A stretch of DNA of 64,000 nucleotides from Donghicola tyrosinivorans (GCF_003003355.1 NZ_PVTQ01000003.1:372001-436000), one strand, 5' to 3'. Counted from the stretch's first letter, positions 25,054 through 34,404 are shown. Notes: generated by a model not told the origin, from the letters alone. Numbers and translations: made by a program.

Positions 25054-27189
25054 TTATTCCGCGCTTTCTTCTTCTTTCTTGGCTTCTTCGCCGGTTTCCT
25101 GATCGACAACTTTCATCGACAGGCGAACCTTGCCGCGATCGTCAAAGCCCAGAAGCTTGACCCAAACTTCCTGACCTTCCTTCAGAACATCCGAGGGGTG
25201 GTTCAGGCGGCGGTTCTCGATCTGGCTGACGTGTACCAGACCATCGCGCTTGCCAAAGAAGTTCACGAAGGCGCCGAAATCGACGATCTTCACGACCTTA
25301 CCTTTATAAACAGCACCTTCTTCGGGCTCTGCCACGATCGAGTAGATCATGTCGTAAGCCTTCTTGATCGAGTCGGCGTTGGCCGATGCGATCTTGACGG
25401 TGCCGTCGTCGTTGATGTCGACCTTCGCACCCGACACTTCAACGATTTCACGGATGACCTTACCGCCTGAGCCGATCACTTCACGGATCTTGTCGGTGGG
25501 AACCTGCATGGTCTCGATGCGCGGTGCGTGGACCGAGAACTCGCTGGCCGAGGTCAGGGCTTTCGCCATCTCGCCCAGAATGTGCAGACGGCCGTCTTTC
25601 GCCTGAGCCAGAGCCTGCTTCATGATCTCGGCGGTGATGCCTGCAACCTTGATGTCCATCTGCAGCGAGGTGATGCCGTTTTCGGTACCTGCTACTTTGA
25701 AGTCCATGTCGCCAAGGTGGTCTTCGTCGCCCAGAATGTCGGTCAGAACCGCAAAGCGGCCGTCTTCTTCCAGGATCAGACCCATTGCAACGCCAGCCAC
25801 GGGGGCGGTCAGCGGAACACCTGCGTCCATCATCGACAGCGAACCGCCACAGACCGACGCCATCGACGACGAGCCGTTCGATTCAGTGATCTCGGACACA
25901 ACGCGGATGGTGTAGGGGAAGTCGGTTGCCGCGGGCAGAACAGCCTGCAGTGCGCGCCATGCCAGTTTGCCGTGGCCGATTTCGCGGCGACCGGGCGAAC
26001 CAACGCGGCCTACTTCACCAACCGAGTAGGGAGGGAAGTTGTAGTGCAGCAGGAAGTTGCTGCGCGAGTTGCCGTGCAGGGCGTCGATGATCTGCTCGTC
26101 GTCGCCGGTGCCCAGAGTGGTCACAACCAGACCCTGAGTTTCACCACGGGTGAACAGAGCCGAACCGTGGGTACGGGGCAGGATGCCAACTTCCGAAACG
26201 ATCGCGCGAACGTCGGTGTTGCTGCGGCCGTCGATACGGGCGCCACCGTTGATCACGTCACCACGCAGGATGCTGCTTTCCAGTTTCTTGAAGGCCGAAC
26301 CCAGATTGCTGTCTTCCAGCTCTTCTTCGGTCAGGGCGGCTTTGATCGCGTCGCGGGCAGCGGAAACAGCGTTCACACGCTCTTGCTTGTCCTTGATTGC
26401 GAAGGCAGCGCGCATCTGCTCTTCACCAGCGGCTTTCACCTTGGCGTACAGCTCGCTGTAGTCGGGCGCGACAAAGTTGAAGGGCTCTTTCGCCGCTTCT
26501 TCTGCCAGGTCGATGATCAGGTCGATCACCGGCTTGATGGCGTCGTGGCCGAACTGGACAGCACCCAGCATTTCTTCTTCGGTCAGCTCGTAAGCTTCCG
26601 ATTCCACCATCATCACGGCGTCTTTGGTGCCGGCGATGACCAGATCCAGACGCTGCTCGGGGTTGTTGCGCAGGTGATCCATGTCCTCGACGCTGGGGTT
26701 CAGCACGTATTCACCGTTGCTGAAGCCAACGCGGGCACCGGCGATCGGGCCCATGAACGGAACGCCCGAGATGGTCAGCGCAGCCGAAGCGGCGATCATA
26801 GCAACAACATCGGGGTCGTTGACCAGATCGTGGCTCAGCACGGTGCACATCACCAGAACTTCATGCTTGAAGCCCGAGACGAACAGGGGGCGGATCGGAC
26901 GGTCGATCAGACGCGCGGTCAGGGTCTCTTTTTCCGAGGGACGTGCTTCGCGCTTGAAGAAGCCACCGGGGATCTTACCGGCTGCGTAGTATTTTTCCTG
27001 ATAGTGGACGGTCAGGGGGAAGAAGTCCTGACCCGGCTTTGCCTCTTTGGCAAAGGTCACGTTCGCCATTACCGAGGTTTCACCCAGGGTGGCGATCACG
27101 GTACCGTCTGCCTGGCGGGCAACCTTACCGGTTTCCAGAGTGAGGGTTTCTTCGCCCCACTGCATCGATTTCTTGGTTTCGTTAAACAT
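25054..27189 (-). CDS. pnp: Polynucleotide phosphorylase
   Basis: 711 residues. Two RNase PH-like cores ([20 protein letters not shown] and [17 protein letters not shown], with [14 protein letters not shown]), then a KH domain ([18 protein letters not shown]) and an S1 domain ([20 protein letters not shown]), ending in an acidic tail (EEESAE). It degrades RNA phosphorolytically from the 3' end, also in the degradosome, and can add tails. It is the last gene of the rpsO-side block. A strong leader hairpin at 27205-27235 fits the known autoregulation of this gene. Confidence 0.97.
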   Translation of the reverse strand: MFNETKKSMQWGEETLTLETGKVARQADGTVIATLGETSVMANVTFAKEAKPGQDFFPLTVHYQEKYYAAGKIPGGFFKREARPSEKETLTARLIDRPIRPLFVSGFKHEVLVMCTVLSHDLVNDPDVVAMIAASAALTISGVPFMGPIAGARVGFSNGEYVLNPSVEDMDHLRNNPEQRLDLVIAGTKDAVMMVESEAYELTEEEMLGAVQFGHDAIKPVIDLIIDLAEEAAKEPFNFVAPDYSELYAKVKAAGEEQMRAAFAIKDKQERVNAVSAARDAIKAALTEEELEDSNLGSAFKKLESSILRGDVINGGARIDGRSNTDVRAIVSEVGILPRTHGSALFTRGETQGLVVTTLGTGDDEQIIDALHGNSRSNFLLHYNFPPYSVGEVGRVGSPGRREIGHGKLAWRALQAVLPAATDFPYTIRVVSEITESNGSSSMASVCGGSLSMMDAGVPLTAPVAGVAMGLILEEDGRFAVLTDILGDEDHLGDMDFKVAGTENGITSLQMDIKVAGITAEIMKQALAQAKDGRLHILGEMAKALTSASEFSVHAPRIETMQVPTDKIREVIGSGGKVIREIVEVSGAKVDINDDGTVKIASANADSIKKAYDMIYSIVAEPEEGAVYKGKVVKIVDFGAFVNFFGKRDGLVHVSQIENRRLNHPSDVLKEGQEVWVKLLGFDDRGKVRLSMKVVDQETGEEAKKEEESAE

Positions 27190-27204
27190 AGGCGTATCCT
27201 AGTT

Positions 27205-27235
27205 GGGAGCCCTCCCGAGCGTTCTCGGGGCTCCC
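27205..27235 (-). promoter_or_regulatory. pnp leader hairpin, probable autoregulatory site
   Basis: On the minus strand GGGAGCCC pairs with GGGCTCCC, with an inner CGAG-AACG-CTCG helix, giving about 12 base pairs. It ends 15 bases before the pnp start. In E. coli the pnp leader forms a stem cut by RNase III and then attacked by PNPase for self-repression. The structure here fits that, but the mechanism is inferred. Confidence 0.6.
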
Positions 27236-27392
27236 GTTTGCATGGCGGCCCCATTGCCGCCGACCCCATCATCATTCTCTTTCACAGCGCGGGGGCCTGC
27301 GCGCCACGTCTCAGATGGCGCCGCCATACACGAAAAGCAGCGTTGGGGAAAGGATATTACGCAAAGGTCGCAGGGTCTGCGGTTAGGAACGG

Positions 27393-28061
27393 TTAGCCTT
27401 CCAGCGTCATGCGTGCGCGGCGGGCAAGTTCAGCTTTGGTTGGGGTTTCCATGGCAAAACTGCCGGTATCCACAGTGCCATCCACGTCATATGTCGCGAT
27501 GATCACACCTGTCTGGCTGACCTGATGGTTTGCCAGCGTCATCTTGTGATCCCGCGTTTTGACGTCGATCATCCGCTTGCCTTGCCCCAGAATGATCGGG
27601 AAGGTCATCACGAATAGCCGGTCCAGCAGCCCTTCGGCCAGCAGTTGCGGATAAAGCGTCGTACTACCTTGGATCAGCAGGTCGGGGCCATCGGTGTCCT
27701 TCAGGGTGCGGACTGCATCCATATCCCCCAGCGCATGGCTGTTCTCCCAGCCAAGATCGGTTTTGTCGGGCTCTGCGGTCACAACGTATTTGTTGGTGGC
27801 CGTGAACATCTGGCCCATTTCGGCCTCGGGGCCTTCCACATAAGGCCAGTGGGCTGCGAAAATCTCGTAGGTTTTGCGTCCTAGTAGCAACTCAAACGGG
27901 CTGCCGAACAGACCGCCCATGGCCTGACCCATCGTCTCGTCGAAAAAGGGTGCTGCCCACCCCCCGAAGGGGAATTCCCGTGTGGGGTCTTCGTCCGGTC
28001 CGCCCGGTGCCTGCATGACACCATCAAGGCTTTGAAACACGCCACCTACAATCTTACGCAT
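27393..28061 (-). CDS. Dihydrofolate-reductase-like (RibD C-terminal domain) protein
   Basis: 222 residues with the RibD_C/DHFR-like fold: FQSLDGVMQAPGGPDED near the start, LLGRKTYEIFAAHWP in the middle, DLLIQGSTTLYPQLLAEGLLDRLFV for NADPH binding and a C-terminal ATYDVDG. Family members reduce pyrimidines or related substrates with NADPH, but the stand-alone YyaP/YwjB types have no proven reaction. GGAGAG precedes ATG 28061. It sits between rpsO and pnp on the same strand, where these two are normally adjacent, so it is probably a later insertion. Confidence 0.85.
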   Translation of the reverse strand: MRKIVGGVFQSLDGVMQAPGGPDEDPTREFPFGGWAAPFFDETMGQAMGGLFGSPFELLLGRKTYEIFAAHWPYVEGPEAEMGQMFTATNKYVVTAEPDKTDLGWENSHALGDMDAVRTLKDTDGPDLLIQGSTTLYPQLLAEGLLDRLFVMTFPIILGQGKRMIDVKTRDHKMTLANHQVSQTGVIIATYDVDGTVDTGSFAMETPTKAELARRARMTLEG

Positions 28062-28140
28062 ACCGGTCTCTCCTCCCCGCTATACATGTATTAGGCGCCT
28101 GATTGTTTCCGCTGTCCATAGATGAAACCGCAGGTCACAA

Positions 28141-28175
28141 AAGCAAAACGCCCGCGCGAAAGGCACGGGCGTTTC
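28141..28175 (-). terminator. Rho-independent terminator of rpsO
   Basis: AAACGCCCG (28146-28154) and CGGGCGTTT (28166-28174) pair; the minus-strand transcript ends in GCGTTTTGC. It lies 26 bases after the rpsO stop and would separate rpsO from the downstream genes. Confidence 0.8.
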
Positions 28176-28200
28176 AGGTATTCCGAAGATCGGTCGCTGA

Positions 28201-28470
28201 TTAGCGACGGATGCCCAGACGAGCGATCAGAGCGGTGTAACGCGCTTCTTCTTTGGCCTTCAGGTAGTCCAGCAGCTTACGGCGCTGAGCAACCATCATC
28301 AAAAGACCACGACGCGAGTGGTTGTCTTTTTTGTGGGTTTTGAAGTGCTCGGTCAGGGTGGTGATACGCGAGGTCAGGATTGCAACCTGTACTTCGGGCG
28401 AACCGGTGTCGCCTTCTTTGGTTGCGAATTCTTTCAGCAGGCGTGCTTTTTCTTCTACGGTGATCGACAT
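28201..28470 (-). CDS. rpsO: 30S ribosomal protein S15
   Basis: 89 residues, exact S15 length, with the family sequence [40 protein letters not shown] and RRKLLDYLK. It binds 16S rRNA helices 20-22 early in 30S assembly. AGGAG stands 7 bases before ATG 28470. It belongs to the conserved rbfA-truB-rpsO-pnp block, here split by inserted genes on both sides. Confidence 0.99.
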   Translation of the reverse strand: MSITVEEKARLLKEFATKEGDTGSPEVQVAILTSRITTLTEHFKTHKKDNHSRRGLLMMVAQRRKLLDYLKAKEEARYTALIARLGIRR

Positions 28471-28539
28471 CGGGGTCTCCTATCTGTCTAAGGGTTAAGG
28501 CAACAAGCCGGGATGTCGTCCAGCAGGGCCCATGGAGAT

Positions 28540-28554
28540 ATCCGCAGAGCGGAT
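28540..28554. promoter_or_regulatory. Short perfect hairpin upstream of rpsO
   Basis: ATCCGC (28540-28545) and GCGGAT (28549-28554) pair around AGA, 70 bases before the rpsO start. S15 represses its own translation through leader structures in other bacteria, so a leader role is possible. A terminator for an upstream transcript is less likely because no T-run follows. Confidence 0.3.
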
Positions 28555-28605
28555 GCGTGCGCTTACGCGATTCCCGCTAAAAAGAAAAGGGTCTTGCGCG
28601 GGGCC

Positions 28606-29592
28606 TTAGGCAAAGGCCTGTAGCCCCATCGCCGCAGCCTCGGATGCGCTGACCAGCGTGATCATTGCGGGGTCCAGCCCGTCAACCTCATTGATCTGGG
28701 CGATCACGGTGCCATCCATCCGCAGATCCACAAGGCCGGTTTCCGGATCGGCAGGGTCCAGCGTCAGTTCGGGGGAACTGGCGTCCAAGCTGTCATCATA
28801 AAGGACATAAAGCTGGTCTTCGTCGGGCTGATAGTCCTGTAGCACCGCAGGGGTGCTGCCGCCACCGACCTCGGGCGAGATATCAAGGGCAAAGCTATCC
28901 TCGCCCGCGCCCCCGTGCAGCCAGTCGCCCGCGCCGCCAACCAGCGTGTCATTTCCCGCGCCGCCGTTCAGGAAGTCCTCGGTCAGGTCATCCGAGCCGA
29001 TCACCACGTCGTCGCCGTCACCACCGAATATGGCATCCAGACCTTCGCCGCCCGTCAGAGTGTCGTTGCCAAGCCCCCCTTGCAGGGCGTCTTGGCCTTC
29101 GCCCCCTGACAGCAGGTCATCGCCCGGTCCGCCGTTCAGGCTGTCATTGCCCTGATCGCCGATCAGAACGTCGCCACCTGCCGCGCCTGACAGATCGTCC
29201 GCATCGCTGCCACCGTCCAGAACGTCCTGTCCAAAGCCACCGTTCAGGGTGTCGGCACCTGCGTCCCCCGACAGCAGATCATCCCCATCTTGCCCCAGCA
29301 GCAGATCATCATCACCGCCACCAAGCAGGGTATCCGCGCCGTCGCCGCCGACCAGTTGTTCGCTGTCCTGATCCCCGATCAGCAGATCATCCGCGTCCGA
29401 TCCTTGCAGAATATCGGACGGTGCATCATCCATGTTCAGGATGTCGCCCGAGGCAGTCTCTAGCTGCGCCTCTTCGGGTGCGTCTGCATCGTCCTCTTGG
29501 GACGCATCGCTCATCTCGATTTCGGTGTCATGGGTAAACACGCTGGTGGCCCCGAGCATCAGGGCACCGAACAGGCTGGCCAACATCAGCAT
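28606..29592 (-). CDS. Membrane-anchored calcium-binding repeat (RTX-like) protein
   Basis: 328 residues from ATG 29592, seven bases after GGAG; a GTG at 29595 is the other option. Residues 1-18 form a hydrophobic anchor or signal (MLMLASLFGALMLGATS without a clear cleavage site). An acidic linker (about 20-60) follows, then about ten tandem nonapeptides of the type GGxGxDxLx (for example GGDGADTLLGGGDDDLLLG, GGPGDDLLSGGEGQ) up to about residue 240. The C-terminal ~90 residues are non-repetitive and end in GLQAFA. Repeats of this type fold as calcium-loaded beta rolls. No type I secretion genes are near. A related protein is at 30659. Confidence 0.85.
   Translation of the reverse strand: MLMLASLFGALMLGATSVFTHDTEIEMSDASQEDDADAPEEAQLETASGDILNMDDAPSDILQGSDADDLLIGDQDSEQLVGGDGADTLLGGGDDDLLLGQDGDDLLSGDAGADTLNGGFGQDVLDGGSDADDLSGAAGGDVLIGDQGNDSLNGGPGDDLLSGGEGQDALQGGLGNDTLTGGEGLDAIFGGDGDDVVIGSDDLTEDFLNGGAGNDTLVGGAGDWLHGGAGEDSFALDISPEVGGGSTPAVLQDYQPDEDQLYVLYDDSLDASSPELTLDPADPETGLVDLRMDGTVIAQINEVDGLDPAMITLVSASEAAAMGLQAFA
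28872..29412 (-). repeat. Tandem RTX nonapeptide-coding repeats
   Basis: About ten imperfect 27-base units coding GGxGxDxLx motifs with a repeated GGCGGNNNNGGC-type core, inside the gene above. Unit numbers in such arrays often vary between strains. Confidence 0.75.
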
Positions 29593-29679
29593 CACTATTC
29601 TCCTACTGGAATCATCCGGAGGATAGCAGGGAAGCCTTTGAAAATGCGTTGATATCTGAAGAAGCAGTTAACTGCGCGT

Positions 29680-29982
29680 TTACTGTCCGCTGGCGGGTGT
29701 TTCCGGATCGGCCTGAGGCAGTTCCTGCATGATCTCTTCGGCCAGCGCGGCGGCCCAGTCGCCGATCAGGGGAATGAACTCGATCTGCGACAGCCAGAAA
29801 CCGACCAGCGAGACCACAACCGTCGCCCCCAGCACCGAGCCTAGACCGAACGAGATGCCCCGCAGCAGCTGATAGAACATCATCTTCAGGTAGCTGTCAT
29901 GGATGCGGAAGTATTTGTGATCGTTCAGCTTGTGAATGGCGTTCGACAGCTGTTCGATTTCACTTTTACTCAGATCAGTCAT
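29680..29982 (-). CDS. DUF5665 small membrane protein
   Basis: 100 residues from ATG 29982. It has a polar N-terminus (LSKSEIEQLSNAIHKLNDHK, then YFRIHDSYLKMMFYQLLRGI) and one clear transmembrane segment (SFGLGSVLGATVVVSLVGFW), followed by an acidic C-terminal tail. The short motif FxxxHxSxxxMxxxxLLRGxxFGLGxxLG is that of DUF5665, found in many Gram-positive and proteobacterial genomes without known function. Its ATG overlaps the DUF1643 stop (ATGA at 29979-29982). Longer frames upstream lie inside DUF1643. Confidence 0.85.
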   Translation of the reverse strand: MTDLSKSEIEQLSNAIHKLNDHKYFRIHDSYLKMMFYQLLRGISFGLGSVLGATVVVSLVGFWLSQIEFIPLIGDWAAALAEEIMQELPQADPETPASGQ

Positions 29983-30491
29983 GCGGGGCTCCATTCCAGC
30001 GGTTCCACCGCGTAGCCGATGTATAGCGGGTGCTTGGGGTGGCCGTCTTTGGTCAGTCCCAGATGATGCAAGGGGCGGCCCGTCCGACGCAAGAGCGCTT
30101 CGACAGCGGGACCGCGATCCAGATGGGCGCCGTGGGTGCCCCAAGCACAAACGATCCTGTCCGCGGCCGCAGTGCCCGCCAGAATGGCGGCGTCATTTTC
30201 TGGGCCAACGGGGTCTGTTGCCGCACGCATCGCGCGGGGGTCCGTGTCGCGCCAAGCAAAGATATTCGTGACCTCAAAGCTGCCAAAGCCAAGGGCGCGG
30301 GCGCGGCGTTCGCAGCGTTCGACGGTGGGATCGTTCTGCACTTCGGTCGCAGTCGAAGGGTTCAGCATGACGAACAGAACCCGCTTGCCCTTAGGGTCCC
30401 ACGTACGCACCAGCGAATAGCGATACCGTTCGCAATCGCTGTAGGTCGCGGTCGAGGGCGCATCGTCTTTGATATGGGTTCGGGTCAGCAT
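29979..30491 (-). CDS. DUF1643 family protein
   Basis: 170 residues from ATG 30491, preceded by CAGGG at 4 bases. Family motifs are VLFVMLNPSTATEVQNDPTV, RCERRARALGFGSFEVTNIF, AWRDTDPRAMR and VCAWGTHG. DUF1643 proteins are uncharacterised; the conserved Asn/Asp/Arg clusters suggest an enzyme, possibly acting on nucleotides or DNA ends, but that is inference. It is the first gene of a pair with the DUF5665 membrane protein. The divergent gene at 30659 shares its promoter region. Confidence 0.88.
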   Translation of the reverse strand: MLTRTHIKDDAPSTATYSDCERYRYSLVRTWDPKGKRVLFVMLNPSTATEVQNDPTVERCERRARALGFGSFEVTNIFAWRDTDPRAMRAATDPVGPENDAAILAGTAAADRIVCAWGTHGAHLDRGPAVEALLRRTGRPLHHLGLTKDGHPKHPLYIGYAVEPLEWSPA

Positions 30492-30658
30492 AAGCCCTGA
30501 AATCATAGGTCTGCGGGTGTTGGCAAGACCGCGATACACCCATTCGTTCCTCGGATATATACCACGGTGCGGAAGAAATCTTCTGTGCAATACACTAAAT
30601 TGCAAAACCAATGTGACGTTAGTGAAGGTTACGCGATAGAATCGCGCGGAGATCGAAT

Positions 30659-32122
30659 ATGAGTCTTTGGATGCTCCTCAGTCTGGGGGGTGCGATATCA
30701 AGTCTTGTCCTCGGCATGGAGCGTTTCACTCTTGCCGGACTGGCTCAGAAAGCACTGAGCGGGTCACAGGGAGACTCCGATTCCTCCAGAGATCCCACTG
30801 ACATCTATGATTCAGGAAGCGCACCCGAGGAAGAAGAGGTTGTCGTTGGCCAAGAGCTGACGCTTGTGTCGCTGGCCGACTTCATCGGGACCTCTGAGGC
30901 AGACACGCTGTATGTTGAACTGCCCGAAAGTGCCGATCCTGCATGGCATCTGGCAGAGCGCACAGGTCTGGAGAATTTGATCGCCGGACATGATGGCGAT
31001 CTGGTTTGGTTCAACCCTGATGAGGCCCATTCAGACCCCGAAGCCGGTGTTGAAGACTCTCGGTTGACTGATGGCGTGATGTATCTGGACGCAGGCGCAG
31101 GGGATGACTTCATCTCGATCAACGGGCCGGGGGCCATTGACCTCTATACCGGCGAAGGCGCCGATACGGTCGTTGTCGGCGAAGGCACGGGCTATATCGC
31201 CCTGCACGCCAATGATGGCGATACCGTTTATCTGGCTGATGACTATGAGGGTCAGGTTTGGGTCAGTGGTGAGGCCAGCGTTCAGGGCGGTGCCGGTCGG
31301 GATATGGTTCACATTGATGATACCAGTGCGGGTGCATGGATTCACACGGGTGGCGGCGATGACTGCCTGATCACCGATGGCGGCGGCATCCTGAACGGGA
31401 ATGACGGCAACGACACCATCAAAGGCTTTGGCAATGACGCGGTTCTGCGCGGTGGCCGTGGCGATGATGTTATCTTGTCTTACGGGTCAAACATGTCCGT
31501 GGGCGGCGATGGTGCCGATGAAATCTACCTTGGCGAAGGCTATATTCAGTACGAATATTTCGGTTCCGGTGAGGGGATCGGTACCTTCACGCGGCTAGAC
31601 ACCCATGCCTTTGCGACCAATGAGGTGGCTGATTCTGTCTTTGGCGGCGAAGGGGATGACGTCATCCATTATATCGGCGCGGGCGATTGGGTCTCGGGTG
31701 GCAGTGGCGCGGATTACTTTGACGTGATTGGCGACGGTCGCGCGGTGATCGATGATTTTGAGATTGGGCAGGACTTCCTGAAACTGTCTGCCACGGGGGG
31801 CACCTTGATCGAGCATGGAGATGCGACGATTGCCGGTGAACTGACCTCTGCTGAACTGGATACGTTGCTGCAAAATGATGCCAGCTACCAGTTGGACAAC
31901 CGCGTCACGCTTGTGAAGAACACCTTCGACGAAAAGACGCTGATCGCGATCGACAACCAGATCGTGGTCGAGCTGACGGGTCTGCACAACATTACTGTCG
32001 GTTATCGCAATGGCGGCGACGATACGCTTTACGATCTGACAGGTGCCGCCATGCTAGAGGCGGACGCGGATGTGATTGTGCAGGTGTACCAGAATATTCG
32101 TACGGTCACTTTGGCGGGCTAA
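30659..32122 (+). CDS. Membrane-anchored RTX-like repeat protein, degenerate repeats
   Basis: 487 residues from ATG 30659 (GGAG 7 bases upstream). Residues 1-20 form a hydrophobic anchor (MSLWMLLSLGGAISSLVLGM), followed by a polar/acidic linker (about 33-65). The body is a beta-helix-like run of Gly/Asp-rich turns (AGAGDDFISINGPG, GGGDDCLITDGGG, GNDGNDTIKGFGNDAVLRGG, GGEGDDVIHYIGAG). A non-repetitive C-terminal domain ends in VTLAG. The layout repeats that of the 28606 protein: short anchor, acidic linker, calcium repeats, cap. It may be a surface or periplasmic calcium-binding protein; export route and partner are unknown. A terminator follows. Confidence 0.8.
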   Translation: MSLWMLLSLGGAISSLVLGMERFTLAGLAQKALSGSQGDSDSSRDPTDIYDSGSAPEEEEVVVGQELTLVSLADFIGTSEADTLYVELPESADPAWHLAERTGLENLIAGHDGDLVWFNPDEAHSDPEAGVEDSRLTDGVMYLDAGAGDDFISINGPGAIDLYTGEGADTVVVGEGTGYIALHANDGDTVYLADDYEGQVWVSGEASVQGGAGRDMVHIDDTSAGAWIHTGGGDDCLITDGGGILNGNDGNDTIKGFGNDAVLRGGRGDDVILSYGSNMSVGGDGADEIYLGEGYIQYEYFGSGEGIGTFTRLDTHAFATNEVADSVFGGEGDDVIHYIGAGDWVSGGSGADYFDVIGDGRAVIDDFEIGQDFLKLSATGGTLIEHGDATIAGELTSAELDTLLQNDASYQLDNRVTLVKNTFDEKTLIAIDNQIVVELTGLHNITVGYRNGGDDTLYDLTGAAMLEADADVIVQVYQNIRTVTLAG

Positions 32123-32138
32123 GACCTGTGAGTTTCCA

Positions 32139-32168
32139 AAAAACAGGGCGCCGGTGGGCGCCCTTTCT
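32139..32168. terminator. Bidirectional terminator between the RTX-like gene and truB
   Basis: AGGGCGCC (32145-32152) pairs with GGCGCCCT (32157-32164) around GGTG, with A-run before and TTTCT after, so both convergent genes can be ended here. Confidence 0.88.
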
Positions 32169-32187
32169 GTTTGCGGGGGGGCTGACG

Positions 32188-33096
32188 TCAGTCCAGATTG
32201 AAGACGCGCACAGGATGCAAGTTGCCTGCCTTGAAGGTGCCAACGGCCAAGGGCTTGCCATCCACAGCGACCCAGCATTCCTCGCCGTACTCGATCCCCG
32301 ATGCGATCACCATGCCGGGGTTGCCGTTGCGCAGGCGCACGGTGCCTTCGGGGGTGGGCTGGACTTCGGGCAGGTCGGCCAGACCGATTTCCACGGGCAG
32401 CAGCAGATCGTCCAATTCCGGCGTGCGGGCTAGTTCGTTGATCTGGTCAAGGCTGACGCCGTTCTCGACCTCAAAGGGGCCAGACCAGATGCGGCGCAGC
32501 TCGCGCACGTGGCCGTAGCAGCCCAGTTTCTCGCCCAGATCGCGGGCAATGCTGCGCACATAGCCGCCTTTGCCGCAGGTCATTTCCAGCGTCACGTGGT
32601 CCACATCGGGGCGGTCCAGCATCAGCAGTTCTTCGACCCATAGGGGGCGGGCGGCCAGTTCTACGTCTTCACCGTCGCGGGCCAGCTTATAGGCGCGTTG
32701 GCCGTCGATCTTGACGGCGCTGAACTTGGGCGGGACCTGCATGATGTCACCGACAAAGCCGAACAGCGCCTCTTTGATCTCATCATCGCTGGGACGCGCG
32801 TCCGAGGTCTTGATGATCTCACCTTCCGCATCATCGGTGTTGGTCGCCGCACCAAGGGTCACGGTGAACTCATAGGCTTTGTTGGCGTCGGTGATGTAGG
32901 GAACGGTCTTTGTGGCCTCGCCCAAGGCGACGGCCAGAACGCCGGTGGCATCGGGGTCAAGAGTGCCTGCGTGACCGGCCTTATTGGCGTTGAACGCCCA
33001 TTTGACCTTGTTCACCACAGCGGTCGAGGTGATGCCCGCGGGCTTGTCGATCACGATCCAGCCGGAGATATCCCGACCCTTGCGCTTGCGTCCCAT
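32188..33096 (-). CDS. truB: tRNA pseudouridine(55) synthase TruB
   Basis: 302 residues. [40 protein letters not shown] with catalytic D47, and [14 protein letters not shown] are the TruB signatures. It converts U55 to pseudouridine in the T-loop of tRNAs. It belongs to the rbfA-truB-rpsO-pnp block. The 54 bases upstream separate it from the phosphodiester glycosidase gene. Confidence 0.97.
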   Translation of the reverse strand: MGRKRKGRDISGWIVIDKPAGITSTAVVNKVKWAFNANKAGHAGTLDPDATGVLAVALGEATKTVPYITDANKAYEFTVTLGAATNTDDAEGEIIKTSDARPSDDEIKEALFGFVGDIMQVPPKFSAVKIDGQRAYKLARDGEDVELAARPLWVEELLMLDRPDVDHVTLEMTCGKGGYVRSIARDLGEKLGCYGHVRELRRIWSGPFEVENGVSLDQINELARTPELDDLLLPVEIGLADLPEVQPTPEGTVRLRNGNPGMVIASGIEYGEECWVAVDGKPLAVGTFKAGNLHPVRVFNLD

Positions 33097-33150
33097 AACG
33101 CCCCCATCTGTCTGCTGAGAGGGGCGACCTAACCCAGCTAGGAAGAGGGG

Positions 33151-33888
33151 TCAATTGGTCATCGGGGTAACGGTACCGACGATTGGTCCCATCGGAAAGC
33201 CGCCGTCGTGACGGTTCATGTCTGGCGCGTAAAGCCTGCTAATATTCCCGTCGAAATAGAGCGCATTCGGTGTCTTTAGGCGATCGCGGAACAGCGAGGC
33301 GAATTCGTAGAACGTGACTGTGTTGTTCGAGATCGCGAAATAGGCCGTGAGCCCGTCTTCGGACACGCCCACGCCGTTACGAATATAGCGCGAGGTCGAA
33401 TCCTTCAGAAAGCGGGGGTGCAGTTTGCCGTCGATCACCAGCATCGGGCCGGACTGGCTGGCGTCGCGGCATTGGGGCTGGGCGGCGTTATAGGCCAGTG
33501 TCTCGATCACGCTTGCCGCGCCACTGTTCAGGCACAGAACGCCATTGGGCAGCATACCGAAATTGCCGGGGCCTGCGTTGGGGATCACCCGCATCAGTTC
33601 CGCACCGTTCTGGCGATAGTGGCCCACAGGGCTGCGGTCTTGGTGATACATGCCAGCGTTCATGGCAAAGCCAAGCTGCTGGCCCTGGGCCTGCAACGCC
33701 TGATCCAGCTTGCGGAACTGCCCCCAAGGGGCACCCTCACCGTCATAGAGGAACAGGCGCAGGTCTTCAGAGGTCAGGTTGACCTGACAGACCGTGTAGC
33801 TGTTTTCCTGATACTCAAGATCATAGCAGTCAGCGGCGGCCGCTGGGGCTGCCCAAAGCATCAATGCCAAGGCCGCCCACAGACGCAT
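33151..33888 (-). CDS. Secreted phosphodiester glycosidase (NAGPA-type) domain protein
   Basis: 245 residues with a signal peptide ([20 protein letters not shown], cleavage near AAA-D). The NAGPA-like domain shows LGFAMNAGMYHQDRSPVGHY, GNFGMLPNGVLCLN, SGPMLVIDGKLHPRF and ALYFDGNISRLYAP, the conserved Asn/Asp/Gly set of the family, which cleaves phosphodiester-linked sugars. The periplasmic substrate is unknown; teichoic-like or polysaccharide phosphodiesters are candidates by analogy. Its ATG overlaps the rbfA stop by one base (TGATG), so it is expressed with rbfA although unrelated in function. Confidence 0.87.
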   Translation of the reverse strand: MRLWAALALMLWAAPAAAADCYDLEYQENSYTVCQVNLTSEDLRLFLYDGEGAPWGQFRKLDQALQAQGQQLGFAMNAGMYHQDRSPVGHYRQNGAELMRVIPNAGPGNFGMLPNGVLCLNSGAASVIETLAYNAAQPQCRDASQSGPMLVIDGKLHPRFLKDSTSRYIRNGVGVSEDGLTAYFAISNNTVTFYEFASLFRDRLKTPNALYFDGNISRLYAPDMNRHDGGFPMGPIVGTVTPMTN

Positions 33889-34313
33889 CAGTCGTCCTGA
33901 TCCTGATCATCCGCATCCAGATCGCGGCGCACGTCGTCCTGATCGAACAGGCGGCGGGTTTCATCCAGCTGGTCGAAGGTCTCGTCCAGACGGAAGCGAA
34001 GATCCGGCGTGTATTTCAGGTTGGTGACCTTACCGATCATGCGGCGCAACTCGTTCTTGTTGCGGGCCAGCAGATCGACCGCCTGATCGCGGCCCTGACC
34101 GCCAAGCGGCATGATGTATGCCGTGGCGATTTTCAGGTCGGGCGACGTGCGGACTTCGCCCACGCTGATCGACAGGCGGTTCAGGTCGGGGTCGTGGATA
34201 TCGCCCCGTTGAAGCACCTCGGACAAGGTGCGTCGGATGAGTTCGCCCACGCGCAGCTGACGCTGCGAAGGTCCAGGGCCTTCGGAGAATTTGTTCTTAG
34301 CCATAATGCGCAT
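33888..34313 (-). CDS. rbfA: Ribosome-binding factor A
   Basis: 141 residues. The KH-type RbfA domain has [40 protein letters not shown]-like sequence (here [20 protein letters not shown]) and [17 protein letters not shown]. It ends in an Asp-rich tail typical for alphaproteobacteria. RbfA assists late 30S maturation and cold adaptation. ATG 34313 is preferred over ATG 34304 because AAAGGA is 5 bases before it. The gene is divergent from dapB (91 bases). Confidence 0.95.
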   Translation of the reverse strand: MRIMAKNKFSEGPGPSQRQLRVGELIRRTLSEVLQRGDIHDPDLNRLSISVGEVRTSPDLKIATAYIMPLGGQGRDQAVDLLARNKNELRRMIGKVTNLKYTPDLRFRLDETFDQLDETRRLFDQDDVRRDLDADDQDQDD

Positions 34314-34404
34314 CTAATCCTTTGTCCGCACCGTGCCAAGCAGGCTTTGCCAATCCTGCAACAGTCGGCTACTCAGTGCCAACCATATCAGAAAGGAACA
34401 GGTC

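Noticed and set aside
25528-27396. A 622-codon open frame on the plus strand opposite pnp
   Set aside because: It lies wholly antisense to a clear PNPase gene; its residue composition (His/Gln/Val-rich) is that of a shadow of GC-rich codons and no family motif appears.
28872-29412. The RTX repeat region as a CRISPR-like array
   Set aside because: The repeats are 27-base coding units in one frame, imperfect and without unique spacers; they encode calcium-binding nonapeptides.
29665-29682. CtrA-like site TTAACTGCGCGTTTA before the RTX-like gene
   Set aside because: One mismatch to TTAA-N7-TTAA, partly inside the DUF5665 stop region, and no -10 in register; too weak to report as a feature.
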